Shown: positions 1-9,006 of the stretch, piece after piece
Layout of the letters: the number at the start of each line of letters is the position of its first letter
How positions within the stretch are numbered: the first letter of the stretch is position 1
Assembly (NCBI GenBank): GCA_963210315.1
Contig: OY723290.1
Location: 1,922,001 to 1,986,000 of the forward strand
From: Rhynchopus euleeides
Taxonomy: Eukaryota > Euglenozoa > Diplonemea > Diplonemida > Diplonemidae
Direction of reading: 5' to 3'
DNA: 64,000 nt
Made by a program: the position numbers and the translations under genes
Notes under the pieces: model-generated
What the model was told of the DNA's origin: nothing
The model's input: only the letters and a program-made list of their open reading frames with translations
The model's database searches: none

Positions 1-4
1 CAAT

Positions 5-2320
5 CTAACTTTCCTCGTCGTCATCGTCGTCGTCCTCCTCATCCTCCTCATCCTCCTCATCCTCCTCGAGCTCCTCCAGTTCCTCCAGCTCGTCCTCCTC
101 CTCTTCCTCGTCCTCCTCAGGTTCCTCCGCGAAGATGTCGATCTCAGACTGACGAAGTCGCTTGGCGATGTCGTGGAGCGGCTCACTCTCATCTTCGGCC
201 TTGCGCTTCCTCCCACCACCAGGTGCCCGCCGCTGTCTTTCAGCAAAGAATATGCGCATACCCCGGTGGATGAAATCCCGAGTGGCTTCCACATTATCGG
301 GGTCGGGGCCGCAGCGCTTCACAAGCAGCTCGTCGCTCAGCTTCTCCACCCCTACTGTGCTGCGCTGGGCGGGTGTGCGGTTCCGGAGGATCCCGAAGTC
401 CCCCTCGCATGCCGAGCTCGTCGGCGACGCCATGCAGAGTGCCCCGCGAATGGTACGGAGTGTGGGGAGGTAGTCGGGGCGGGAGCACAGCTCTTCCTGG
501 CGTAGCTTCCAGAAGCTGGCAAAGGAGAGCTCTGCATCATCCCGAATCCGGCCCTCCTTGATGTACAGCCAGTGCTCCATAGCAGTCGATGTTGCCTCGG
601 TGTTGTTCATGATGTAGTAGAGGCTTTCGAACTGCTCGTTTGCACTGCTGTCTGTGACACCGGTCGCGTATGCCACACCTGCCACGAGCGCTGCTGCATA
701 GGAATGATCACAGAGGATGCTCTTTGGGTGCAGCCCTTTGACCAGCTCGCCATGGCATCCAGGCCGCCAGTTCTTCTTCATCTCCCCGAATGCGCGGAGT
801 TGGAGTTGAGCCTCAAGCAGGTAGGGGATCACATTGGCACCCCGTTCTGCGCGGTACTGAGCGACAAGCTGGGGGCGCTTTGCAAGTTCAAAAAACTTGC
901 TGAAATACTCAAGCGCCCGCTTGAACTTTGCGCCCTGCAGCCTTGTCGCGAGCGCCCGACGGGCCCTGGTGCGGGCTCCCTTCTGTGAAGCAGTCTTGTT
1001 TTTGGAAGATGCAGCACGGCTGTGAAGTTGGTCGTTTCGCAGATGAGTCACCCAGTGTTCGCGCATTTTTCCCGCCTTCCGCAACGAAGTACACCACTTT
1101 GCTTGCCAGCGGATCCGCCACGACCCGCATGGCTTGTACGCGCGCCCCCCTTTCTTCATGACAGCCCTTTTCAAGGTACGCCGCATCAGCCCCGATTGGC
1201 GAAAGATGGTCTGCACAGCACGCACCGTATCACTGACGTACTTGAAATCAGGGTCAGTTTTCAACGGCTTTTCCACACAGTTCTGGATGCGATGGCCGAC
1301 ATCCTTGATGTAGAGGGATGGTGCACCGACTGCCTCCTCGATGCGACCATGCAGCCCCGTCTTCTGCCCCGAGATCGCACTTCCATCGTCTGCGATGATG
1401 CCGCACAGATGCTGGATTTGAAGACCGTATTCATGAAGAAGAGATACTAACATGTCGAAGAGGGTTTTTCCACTCGCAGAGAGGTCCGCGTCATCACCGT
1501 CGGCCTGGTCCGCGTTCGCTGCTGCAGCTTCGATACTCACAAGCCCAAGACAGCGCTCTACAACACGGCAGTCGTCCGACACCCATCGCAGGCGGAACGT
1601 GTATGATTCTTCACCACCAACCTCGCTGCCATCGAGGAGCAAAAACAGCGGCATGCCCTCCTGAACTGTTCGTGACACAGACGCGATGGACTCCGCAACG
1701 ACCATGTTCTTCCACACCTCTAACATCGCCGTGATGTGGGGGCGGTTGAGGTATTGGTTATTGGGAGGGAGTGGAACACCTTGAAGCCGCTCTGCTGCAA
1801 GCCCCGCAATGATCGACGCATGCGGCCGCCCCCCCCGGATGTCCACGTACAACCGGGAGTGCCAGGCGAAGAGGCCGTGACGGAGCTCGTCGTTCGTCAC
1901 TTCCTCCTCTTGCAGCTCGGGCACCACAATCGGCGCTCTGTCACGGCCAGGCGGAGATGAAGCTGCAACGGTTTGCAGCACAGACACAAGCGCAAGCGCT
2001 GCTGTGACACACATGCGCGCGGCAGGCCGGCGGTTCAGCAAAGCCTCACACGTCAGGTGGAAGTCACTCGTCTGGTGAGCCACCCGCGACTTTCTCTCAT
2101 CACCAGGAGTGCGGTATGGGACTCTCCCGTCGATGTAGAGCGTCTTGTTCTTCTGCTTCGGCTTCGCGATCAGCTTGCTGTCGACAGCAGTAACGCACAC
2201 TCGGCAGTAGGCGTGGCCTTTCTTCTCGTAGAACGTCGGAGAGGGTGCCACCAGGACCGGGGCCTTCGGCCGAGCCCACGACAGAACAACCGGGGGGGGG
2301 GGGGGTGGGCGCTGCGGCAT
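5..2320 (-). CDS. hAT-superfamily transposase, main open frame
   Basis: A 771-residue frame that reads like a DUF4371/ZNF862-type hAT transposase. Visible parts in order: a zinc-finger-like segment (YCRVC near residue 40 paired with HQTSDFH near residue 85); the start of the RNase-H-like core (LFLLLDGSEVGG near 235); a second core motif (GIIADDGSAISGQKTG near 310); a VGHRIQNC histidine motif near 345; and the C-terminal dimerisation motif CEGDFGILRNRTPAQRS near 645. The tail is a basic patch followed by a long Glu/Asp run. This is the family order for cut-and-paste transposition. The frame has no internal stop, so it looks recent or still used. The first residues (MPQRPPPPPP) are a translation of a C-run and probably not the true start; see the upstream section. 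Terminal repeats and target duplications were not resolved because the left end lies at or beyond the window edge. Confidence 0.7.
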   Translation of the reverse strand: MPQRPPPPPPVVLSWARPKAPVLVAPSPTFYEKKGHAYCRVCVTAVDSKLIAKPKQKNKTLYIDGRVPYRTPGDERKSRVAHQTSDFHLTCEALLNRRPAARMCVTAALALVSVLQTVAASSPPGRDRAPIVVPELQEEEVTNDELRHGLFAWHSRLYVDIRGGRPHASIIAGLAAERLQGVPLPPNNQYLNRPHITAMLEVWKNMVVAESIASVSRTVQEGMPLFLLLDGSEVGGEESYTFRLRWVSDDCRVVERCLGLVSIEAAAANADQADGDDADLSASGKTLFDMLVSLLHEYGLQIQHLCGIIADDGSAISGQKTGLHGRIEEAVGAPSLYIKDVGHRIQNCVEKPLKTDPDFKYVSDTVRAVQTIFRQSGLMRRTLKRAVMKKGGRAYKPCGSWRIRWQAKWCTSLRKAGKMREHWVTHLRNDQLHSRAASSKNKTASQKGARTRARRALATRLQGAKFKRALEYFSKFFELAKRPQLVAQYRAERGANVIPYLLEAQLQLRAFGEMKKNWRPGCHGELVKGLHPKSILCDHSYAAALVAGVAYATGVTDSSANEQFESLYYIMNNTEATSTAMEHWLYIKEGRIRDDAELSFASFWKLRQEELCSRPDYLPTLRTIRGALCMASPTSSACEGDFGILRNRTPAQRSTVGVEKLSDELLVKRCGPDPDNVEATRDFIHRGMRIFFAERQRRAPGGGRKRKAEDESEPLHDIAKRLRQSEIDIFAEEPEEDEEEEEDELEELEELEEDEEDEEDEEDDDDDDEES

Positions 2321-2822
2321 TCCTCAGCCGGATGGCAAAGAAATGGCCCACGGGCCCCGTGGAGGGGATGAACACCACCGTCACTAAAGGCAGCCTGTGC
2401 TCATTGAGCAACAGCTGTGCACTTTGCGGCCCTGTTTCACGCATAAATGTGAGGACCCTGACAGGTGTGACGTGCCTCAGGGACCCCGCCCACCGCTCCA
2501 CCTCGGTGTTCTTGAGGGGCACTGCCTCCTCGCCGTTGCGCAGCACGGTCGTGCGTGCGGCCACCTCTGCCGTGGAGAGTCCCATGGAACCTCCAGCAGT
2601 CGCCCACCATTCGGTCAGGGCGGACCGACTCGGCGCTTGCGGGGTCTTCCCGCGTGCGAGGTGGTCCGCGAAGAAGCACGCGACGTACCCGCACGACAGC
2701 GCCATGTTGGATGTCCCAGCCAACCCCCCATTCGCCCGCAGCGCCCCAAACGCTGCGAGCACCTCACTCACGGCAGCAGTATTTGGCTGTGAGTCAAACA
2801 CTACTGCCTCTACCTGAGGCAT
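2292..2822 (-). CDS. N-terminal section of the hAT gene, cysteine-protease-like
   Basis: Upstream frame on the same strand, starting MPQVEAVVFD at 2822 and running about 175 residues into a 14-base C-run (G-run 2292-2305 on +), where the transposase frame takes over. It contains NMALSCGYVACFF (Cys in a helix-like context) and later GPVGHFFAIRL (His before a beta strand). That Cys-then-His order is seen in papain-fold proteases. Ulp1/OTU-type proteases are known partners of some eukaryotic transposases (MULE, KDZ), but the assignment here rests on two motifs only. Most likely this is the true N-terminus of one protein of about 940 residues, with the two frames separated by homopolymer length variation or a base-calling error. 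The alternative is two separate proteins. Confidence 0.45.
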
Positions 2823-5800
2823 GTTGTGTGTCGCAACAGTTGCGTGTGACGTATCTGTGTGGAGTGTGTGTGGGTGTGCACGTGTGCGCTGTGGTATGCT
2901 CAACCACCTGAAGGGGGCGGGAACACAACTCTTCTTGGAAGCTGCCAGAATCTGGCAAAAGGGGCGGGAAAGGGGCGCCGTATTCACAGCAGTGGTTTGG
3001 CAATGAACTCACCCCAGTTCAGAGACCGGTAATGAAGAATGACTGGGAGGCACGTTTCAGGACACGCTCTAAACACCTCTCAGCCCCTACCTGACACACG
3101 CACCGACCCCAAAGGGTGCCAGAATGATATCCTGAGGCCACCAACACCATTTGTGGGGCCTTATGGGGTGTTTTTTGGGGTTCCGGAAAATTTGCCCACC
3201 GGTGGTTCCTGGTGGTACCGTAGGCCCACCTCTGTTTGCTGGACACGCCCTTTTGCTGGCACAATACGGGGTAGGCGTGGTGAAGGGGGTGTCGGAAATT
3301 GCCCGGACACGAGTTTCGACGATTGTGCCCCTGTCCCACTGATTTTTGCGCGAATTACATGCACGTATAGGCGTGCCTTGGCCTGTACAGGCCTGGATAG
3401 GCACAGATTGCCTGTATGGATTGATCTCGATGTGCATATCCCGACAGGTATGGGCCTGTATGGTCTTGTTATCCTGCGTGGAGCCCTGCTGAAAAATCAG
3501 ATGGCTGTCGGTATTCACAGCCAGTATATTTCTTTCACAGAGCACCCGAAGCTCGTCAATACGATTGCGCTTCAGGGCGCGCCTGTGCCTCGCCTGATGG
3601 GCAATTCGTCTATCACGCCCCTCAACAGAGCCAGGTGTCACAGGAATGACTTCCATCGATTCGGGTGGTTTGCAAAAGCCTCCTCGTCATTTGCTTCGAA
3701 TTCAGCAAATTTGTGCATAGTAACTCAGTTCACCTGCTGCGTGTCTGTGCATTCCTTCTGTTGACAGTGCTGCAGTGTGCGCAGCCAGGCATTGGTTCCC
3801 ATGCTGGCAGGCAGGTGTTTGGACTTTGAATTTCGTGAGGGTTTGGAGGCGTGCCTTGAGCCTATCGAAATGATTGCGCCTCAGCTGCTAATATCTCACC
3901 AGGAGCGCCCAGTTCTTCGCGAAGATGAGTTTTCAGAAGTGACTGAGTTCAACTGTGGCACAGTGCGGCGCTCAACACAGGCAGCATGTCGTCATGGAGA
4001 AGAGTGTCGATTGCGAGAGAATCTGGCTTGCGGGAGTAGCCTCGTTCTACAGTCTGCGCGAGCTGGTTCCCGAGGGTGATATTTTCTTGGTAACAGGCTT
4101 GTGGGGTGGCACTAGCCATGTGAAGGGGTGTGAGTGAGTGTGCAGTGCCTATCCGGGGGGCACCGTAGGAACCACCGATGGGCAAATTTTTTAGAATGCC
4201 AAAATATCAGCACTGAGGTTGATCTGGTGGTGAAATCTCCACCACAAAACACTTTTGGGACGATCTGGGCACATTGGCACCCTTTACATGGCTTTCTGAG
4301 GTACTTTTTGGTGTTCCCGAAAAATGTTATTTTCTCACGCGTATAGGGGGGGGTATACCCACCCCTAGGGGGGGGGGGGGGGTGGCCGCCAAACAAATCA
4401 ATGCGAGGGCAGATGCGTGGGAATGCCGATCTCTTGTGACTACCGAGGCCAACGAGCCCCACAACTGGGTCTTCTCGATGTTGTAGGCTGGTTTGCTGTC
4501 GAAGCCACGTGATACTGCCTTAGGGCAGCCCAAGTTCCAGCTTCAGAGGGTTGCAGCATCCCCGTGTGCCGACGGTTTTGTGGCTGTTGATGGGGGCGAT
4601 ACAGCGTATATTCAATATTCAGTCAGGCTGACCAACCCTGTTCCCACAGTGGAAGTTGGTCGGCCCTTGGTATCATGATGACCAGATGCGCTGACCGTTT
4701 GCTGTGGGGAGGGGGAGGGGAGGGGGCAATGGCTGAATTCCTGTGCAAATCCCCTGATGTCTGTCGAAAAAATATATATGGTGGAGCAAACCTGCAGCCA
4801 GAGGGTCCACTCAGATGTAGCAGATTCCGTTCTTTCTCTTCGATTAACTTGTACCCGTGCCCGACGCAGCTACGTTTCTTTTGGTTCGTGGCGTGCGGCA
4901 AAATCCGATCTTTCCCGAACCGGATTACCGACATACGGTGGGATGCTCCGTGATACCACTGTGTGTCAAACTGTGTCACTTTGCAGGCAGTTTCGCGAGA
5001 CGCATATCGGGGTGTTCACACCCCACTGCGAGTCCCAGTCCCACAGTGGGGTGTGAGGCTGGGACTCGGGCTTTTTATCGGAAGAGGACGAACCTCGCTT
5101 TTTACGTCACTTTTCCTGCACCTTCTGAACGCGAAGGCCCACCGCACCCGCACACCCCCTCACCCCCTCCCCGGCGTGCAACATGACTGCTGCGTGACCC
5201 CTCAGACACCCAAGGCAAGCTATGTGGCACACCTCCCCACCAAACAAAGAGTCAGGACCCAGGGTGGTCCCAGGCCTCAGCCCTATTGGCCATCCCCTCC
5301 ACCCCCGCCACCCAGCCTACCTCATATATGTGGGCTAAAGGGGCTCTATTTGGTGGGTACGCATGTGGCATGCATACTGCAATACCCTGGACCCAGGGCA
5401 GCAGCCGCACTTCCCGTTGTGGCTGCAGCTATCCCGAACCCTAGCCTTTGAGTACACACTGTAACTGCACCCGTTTGTGGTGGGGGTTGTGGGGCATCTG
5501 GGGGGGGCAGGTGGCGGGGGTGGCGGGTGTGCTGTGTGCAGTGGTGGTGTCGCATTGCAAGCAGGGGAGGGTGGAGAGGGGGGAGGTGGTGGGTGGTTGG
5601 TGGTCTACACTGCTGCAAGGAGGCCCCTCCCCCCCGTGCACACCGGGCCCCGCCGCCCCAGGGCAGAGACGCAGTCAGCGATGAGAGGTTGCCGCTCCCC
5701 ATCCTACACAACCCCCCCCCCCACCACCAGCCCTGCGACAGAACATACCAACACGGTGCCACTCCGGGTGTAGTTTGTTCAGGATGTACACTCCTTCCGG

Positions 5801-5950
5801 GGGTAGTCGGAAGCACACTCTGAGTGTGTGTATCGGGTACTTGGTCCTGCATAACCTGTAGGATGTTCAGCCTCCCCTTGATCCCACCAGGGACGGGGTC
5901 GCTTTGTCCCCCACCAGCCCACTCCGGGTGCACTATGCTACGGCACACCA
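2823..5950. other. Gene-poor stretch with scattered repeats
   Basis: No frame here reads convincingly as protein. It contains a segment at 2925-2974 resembling 478-527 inside the hAT gene, and a diverged repeat around 3168-3235 that reappears inverted near 4150-4330 and faintly at 57090-57130 (shared words such as CCACCGATGGG). G/C homopolymers lie near 4368 and 5300-5720, and the interleaved inverted repeats are at 5017-5068. Minus-strand frames at 3087-3656 and 3949-4185 could be eroded coding sequence, but I recognise nothing in them. Confidence 0.5.
5017..5068. repeat. Two interleaved perfect inverted repeats
   Basis: Arm A (CACACCCCACTG, 5017-5028) pairs with 5044-5055. Arm B (CGAGTCCCAG, 5029-5038) pairs with 5059-5068. 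The order is A-B-A'-B'. The connecting segments are 0, 5 and 3 bases, too short for both helices to form fully together, so the two hairpins should be mutually exclusive. A T-run follows B' directly. Confidence 0.8.
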
Positions 5951-6895
5951 ATGTATCCTTCCACTCCAGGCCCCTCACAGACTATACACAGCAAGGTGAT
6001 CCAGACAGACTCACTGATGCGGACCCATGATAATTCACCTGACAGTACACCAACTCCCGATGTGCCCGCTTCGAAACTGGCACTGTTAACATACAGGATG
6101 ACCAAAACACAATGCTGGTCTCACATCGCGGTAGGTTTGATCGTCTTCGGAGTGACCCTGTATAATACGAATGTACAGTCGATGAGTGACCAGGCGCAGA
6201 GGATGGCAGCTACCGTGATGTCGACTCCTTACCTCGGTACCAACCCCGAGTCGCCGGCCTTTCTCAACAGCAGCATCGAGGCCGTCGTCGCCCCTCCTTA
6301 CAAACCGTGGACGATGCCGAAGACGTACATCAGGAGAGGTCAGGAAGCTGAACTGAATGCGGCGGTGTCTCGCTGGTTGAACGATGACCAGGGAGGCTTT
6401 TTCATGATGGCTGGCGAGAGCGGTACTGGCAAGACGACTATGATGCAGAAGGTCCTGGAGGGCATGCGCGGCGTCATCTACGTTCCCCTCGACATGGGTG
6501 CCCTAGAGACAGCAGCCGACGACGGCGGTAAGGCTCTGCGGGACCTCCTCGAGGGGCAGGTGAGGAACCGGTTCGACGAGGCGGCGATTCACCCAAGGCG
6601 GAAAGTAACTTTGGACAGCTTCCTCAGGTACGCTCAAGACATCCTGATGCAGAAGTACCCGGACTCGCGCCTGATTATCTTCATCACGCTGGACAGCAAG
6701 AGGAAGCTGATCAAATACGACACAATGGTGGCCGTTGCTGAATCCATCGGTGGGCTCGCAAGCGGCCTCTCATCAACGACCAACAGCGCCAAAACGATTC
6801 TTGAATTCTCTCAGACTGCGATATCCGACACCATTAACAGACTGCGTTCAGATTTCGCCTCATTCCATGGTTTGACAGAATTCTTTAAGAATTAG
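5951..6895 (+). CDS. Membrane-anchored P-loop ATPase, C-terminally short
   Basis: A 314-residue frame with one predicted membrane segment (HIAVGLIVFGVTLY near residue 60) and a clear Walker A motif GESGTGKTT near residue 154, preceded by YIRRGQEAEL, the usual run-in of an AAA/STAND-type ATPase. No good Walker B is visible (RLIIFITLD near 235 is the best candidate), and the protein ends about 80 residues later, right beside the foldback element at 6906. Fungal and oomycete proteins with a similar run-in are longer, so this one is probably truncated or has further exons. In-frame alternative starts exist near 6026 and 6098; 6098 would leave only a short leader before the membrane segment. Codon use is less GC-rich than in the right-hand gene block. 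The role is unknown. Confidence 0.55.
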   Translation: MYPSTPGPSQTIHSKVIQTDSLMRTHDNSPDSTPTPDVPASKLALLTYRMTKTQCWSHIAVGLIVFGVTLYNTNVQSMSDQAQRMAATVMSTPYLGTNPESPAFLNSSIEAVVAPPYKPWTMPKTYIRRGQEAELNAAVSRWLNDDQGGFFMMAGESGTGKTTMMQKVLEGMRGVIYVPLDMGALETAADDGGKALRDLLEGQVRNRFDEAAIHPRRKVTLDSFLRYAQDILMQKYPDSRLIIFITLDSKRKLIKYDTMVAVAESIGGLASGLSSTTNSAKTILEFSQTAISDTINRLRSDFASFHGLTEFFKN

Positions 6896-6905
6896 TAAGA
6901 ATACT

Positions 6906-7208
6906 TACAGGGGGGGGCGAATAGAATTACTAAGTAATACTATTCAAAATGGCATGTTTGAAAAATTCCCAAATTTTGGGTTGGGCGCATTCCCCAGTAC
7001 GTGGTATTCCACTCCACCGAAATCGAAAAAAAAGTTGATCGTGAACTGGCCTGAACCAGCGCAGTTCACGATCAACTTTTTTTTCGATTTCGGTGGAGTG
7101 GAATACCACGTACTGAGGAATGCGCCCAACCCAAAATTTGGGAATTTTTCAAACATGCCATTTTGAATAGTATTACTTAGTAATTCTATTCGCCCCCCCC
7201 CCCCTGTA
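6906..7208. mobile_element. Foldback MITE, copy A (intact)
   Basis: A near-perfect palindrome of about 300 bp flanked by TA. The ends are TA-CAGGGGGGG..., followed by GCGAATAG, a 27-bp palindromic box (6919-6945; mirrored at 7165-7191), long arms, and a 15-base loop between the arm ends GTTGATCGTGAACT and its complement. The arms differ at about one position. The loop is the reverse complement of the loop in copies B and C, so copy A is inserted in the opposite orientation. It has no coding capacity. TA flanks fit the Tc1/mariner group. Confidence 0.85.
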
Positions 7209-7603
7209 AGAATTCTTACTTTTTCAATTCTTAAAAATTCTTGAATTCTTGGAAATTCTTACCAAGAATTCTTAAGAATTCTTACAGGGGGGGGGCGAAT
7301 AGAATTACTAAGTACACGGTGGACTCCAGCGGCCCTAGCGGGAGTCTGAGCGGGTGTCAAAGACTCCCGCTAGGGGGAGTCTGACTCCCCCTAGCGGGAG
7401 TCTTTTCACCTATTTTCATCCATTTTCCCCATGATATAGTTACAGTCTACTGGCGTGGGGGGTAAAATCATGCGGGGGGAAGGTGGAAGAGGGATGGGGA
7501 GGGGCTTGTTTTGCTTCTGTCAGTTTCCCCGGACTCTGGACTACCTACCTATCCTCCTGGTAGCGGCTGCACCTGCGGAGGTGAGCGGTTAGAATTTGAG
7601 GTG

Positions 7604-8741
7604 TCAAAGTGCGGCCATCGCCTGTCGTAGTTGTGTTACACCTTGGGCAAGACAAGCCATCCTGCAGGCCTCATCTTCTTCGTCAGAACTGTCATCCCCC
7701 TCCTGCTGTGCGCGTTGATCAAGCGTGCTCAAAGTCGCCTCGGATGACACGAATGGTGTGAAAGTCGCCCCCAGCGGGATTGGCATTTTGCACAAGCAGA
7801 GCGGCAAAATTGCGGTGTCCTTCGGGGAACCGGAACAGGAAGTAGGGCGCGCTGATGGGTTCAACGAAGTCCTGTGTGTTGCAGTGCACAAACCCCTTCT
7901 GCAGCTGTGTCAACTGTGTGCAAAGAACATACACAGCCAATCTATGAGCGTGTCGGGTGTGCAGACACGGACACAGAATGACTTCTCTATACCCGAGGAT
8001 CCCGTCCTGCGACAGGTGCGCAACCTTCCAAGGCATGCCCGATTCGCGCCGCTTCTCTTCTGCCATCGCAAGATCTCTCTCGTAAGTTGCGGAGCTGGCG
8101 ATTGTAACGGCATCTTTCTTGCGATGTCCGTTCTCTGCTTCTTCAAATTCGTCGTTGTTCTGCAGAGGCACTGCATCTTCTGGAGCCCACCAATGATGGA
8201 GACTGTGTACGTAGGCATTGCGCGTTGATCCCTTTTCGGCATGCTCCATCAACCAGTGAAATATATGCCCTGAGATCCGAGCACGCAAGAAGGGAATCCG
8301 GGCTGACTCATCCTTGCATCCCCAGAAGCGCCAGGGGATGTCTGCATACCGGAAATGCATGAGGTCTGCAAGGGAGACAAAGAGGTAGCGGAACAAGCCC
8401 TTGTAGGTGTGTCCTGTGACAGGCAAGCACGACCTTCCGGAACTGAGCACCTGTCCCATGCTGCGACACATTCAGTGCAAGGTTTGTACAGGTCTTGTCG
8501 AATATTTTTTTGTTGTCTCATCCAGTACCCTGATCAGCCGCATGGCGAGCCCCTTGCAGTCATGGAGTGCTGGGGTGACGTAGCGGGCATTGGGAAGCAC
8601 ACCTGCCAAGAGGGAGGGGTAGCCAGCCTCTTTCATCTCAGAGAGAGTCAGGTGCGGGTATCGATGCACCTGTTGATACCAGCGTTCTTCTGGGATGTCG
8701 CACAGTGAGCATCGGTGCCCTCGCCCCCCGCATCGCCTCAT
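7604..8741 (-). pseudogene. Unrecognised transposon ORF cluster
   Basis: Three overlapping or abutting minus-strand frames (8741-8472, 8471-7719, 7891-7604) read as one eroded or intron-split gene of about 400 residues inside the CACGGTGG element. Visible words include HRCSLCDIPEERWYQQ with an HxxxCxxC look, ALHDCKGLAMRLIRVLDE, GLFRYLFVSLADLMHFRY, and an acidic segment followed by WKVAHLSQDG. The composition is protein-like throughout (low stop density, mixed hydrophobics), and the frame changes fall at 8471 and near 7800. No catalytic DDE triad can be assigned by eye. It may be the transposase, or an accessory protein of this element. Confidence 0.4.
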
Positions 8742-9006
8742 TGTTGCCCACTGCTGATCTATACTCCCGCTAGCGGGAGTTGGACTCCCCCTAGTTGAGA
8801 CTCCCGAAAAGGGTTAAACCCGGTAGTGGTACCCTACCCCCGCTGGAGTCCACCGTGCAAGGCCGGATCAGCCCACGGGCGGGTTTGAGGAAGAAATCTG
8901 GGGGGGCAAATTTTGCTGCGACTTCCGGTTTCACCCGGCCGAACTCCAGCATCTATCCAGACCCACGGTGCCAAGCCGTTCGCCCGTGTCGCGATCATTC
9001 GCGGCT

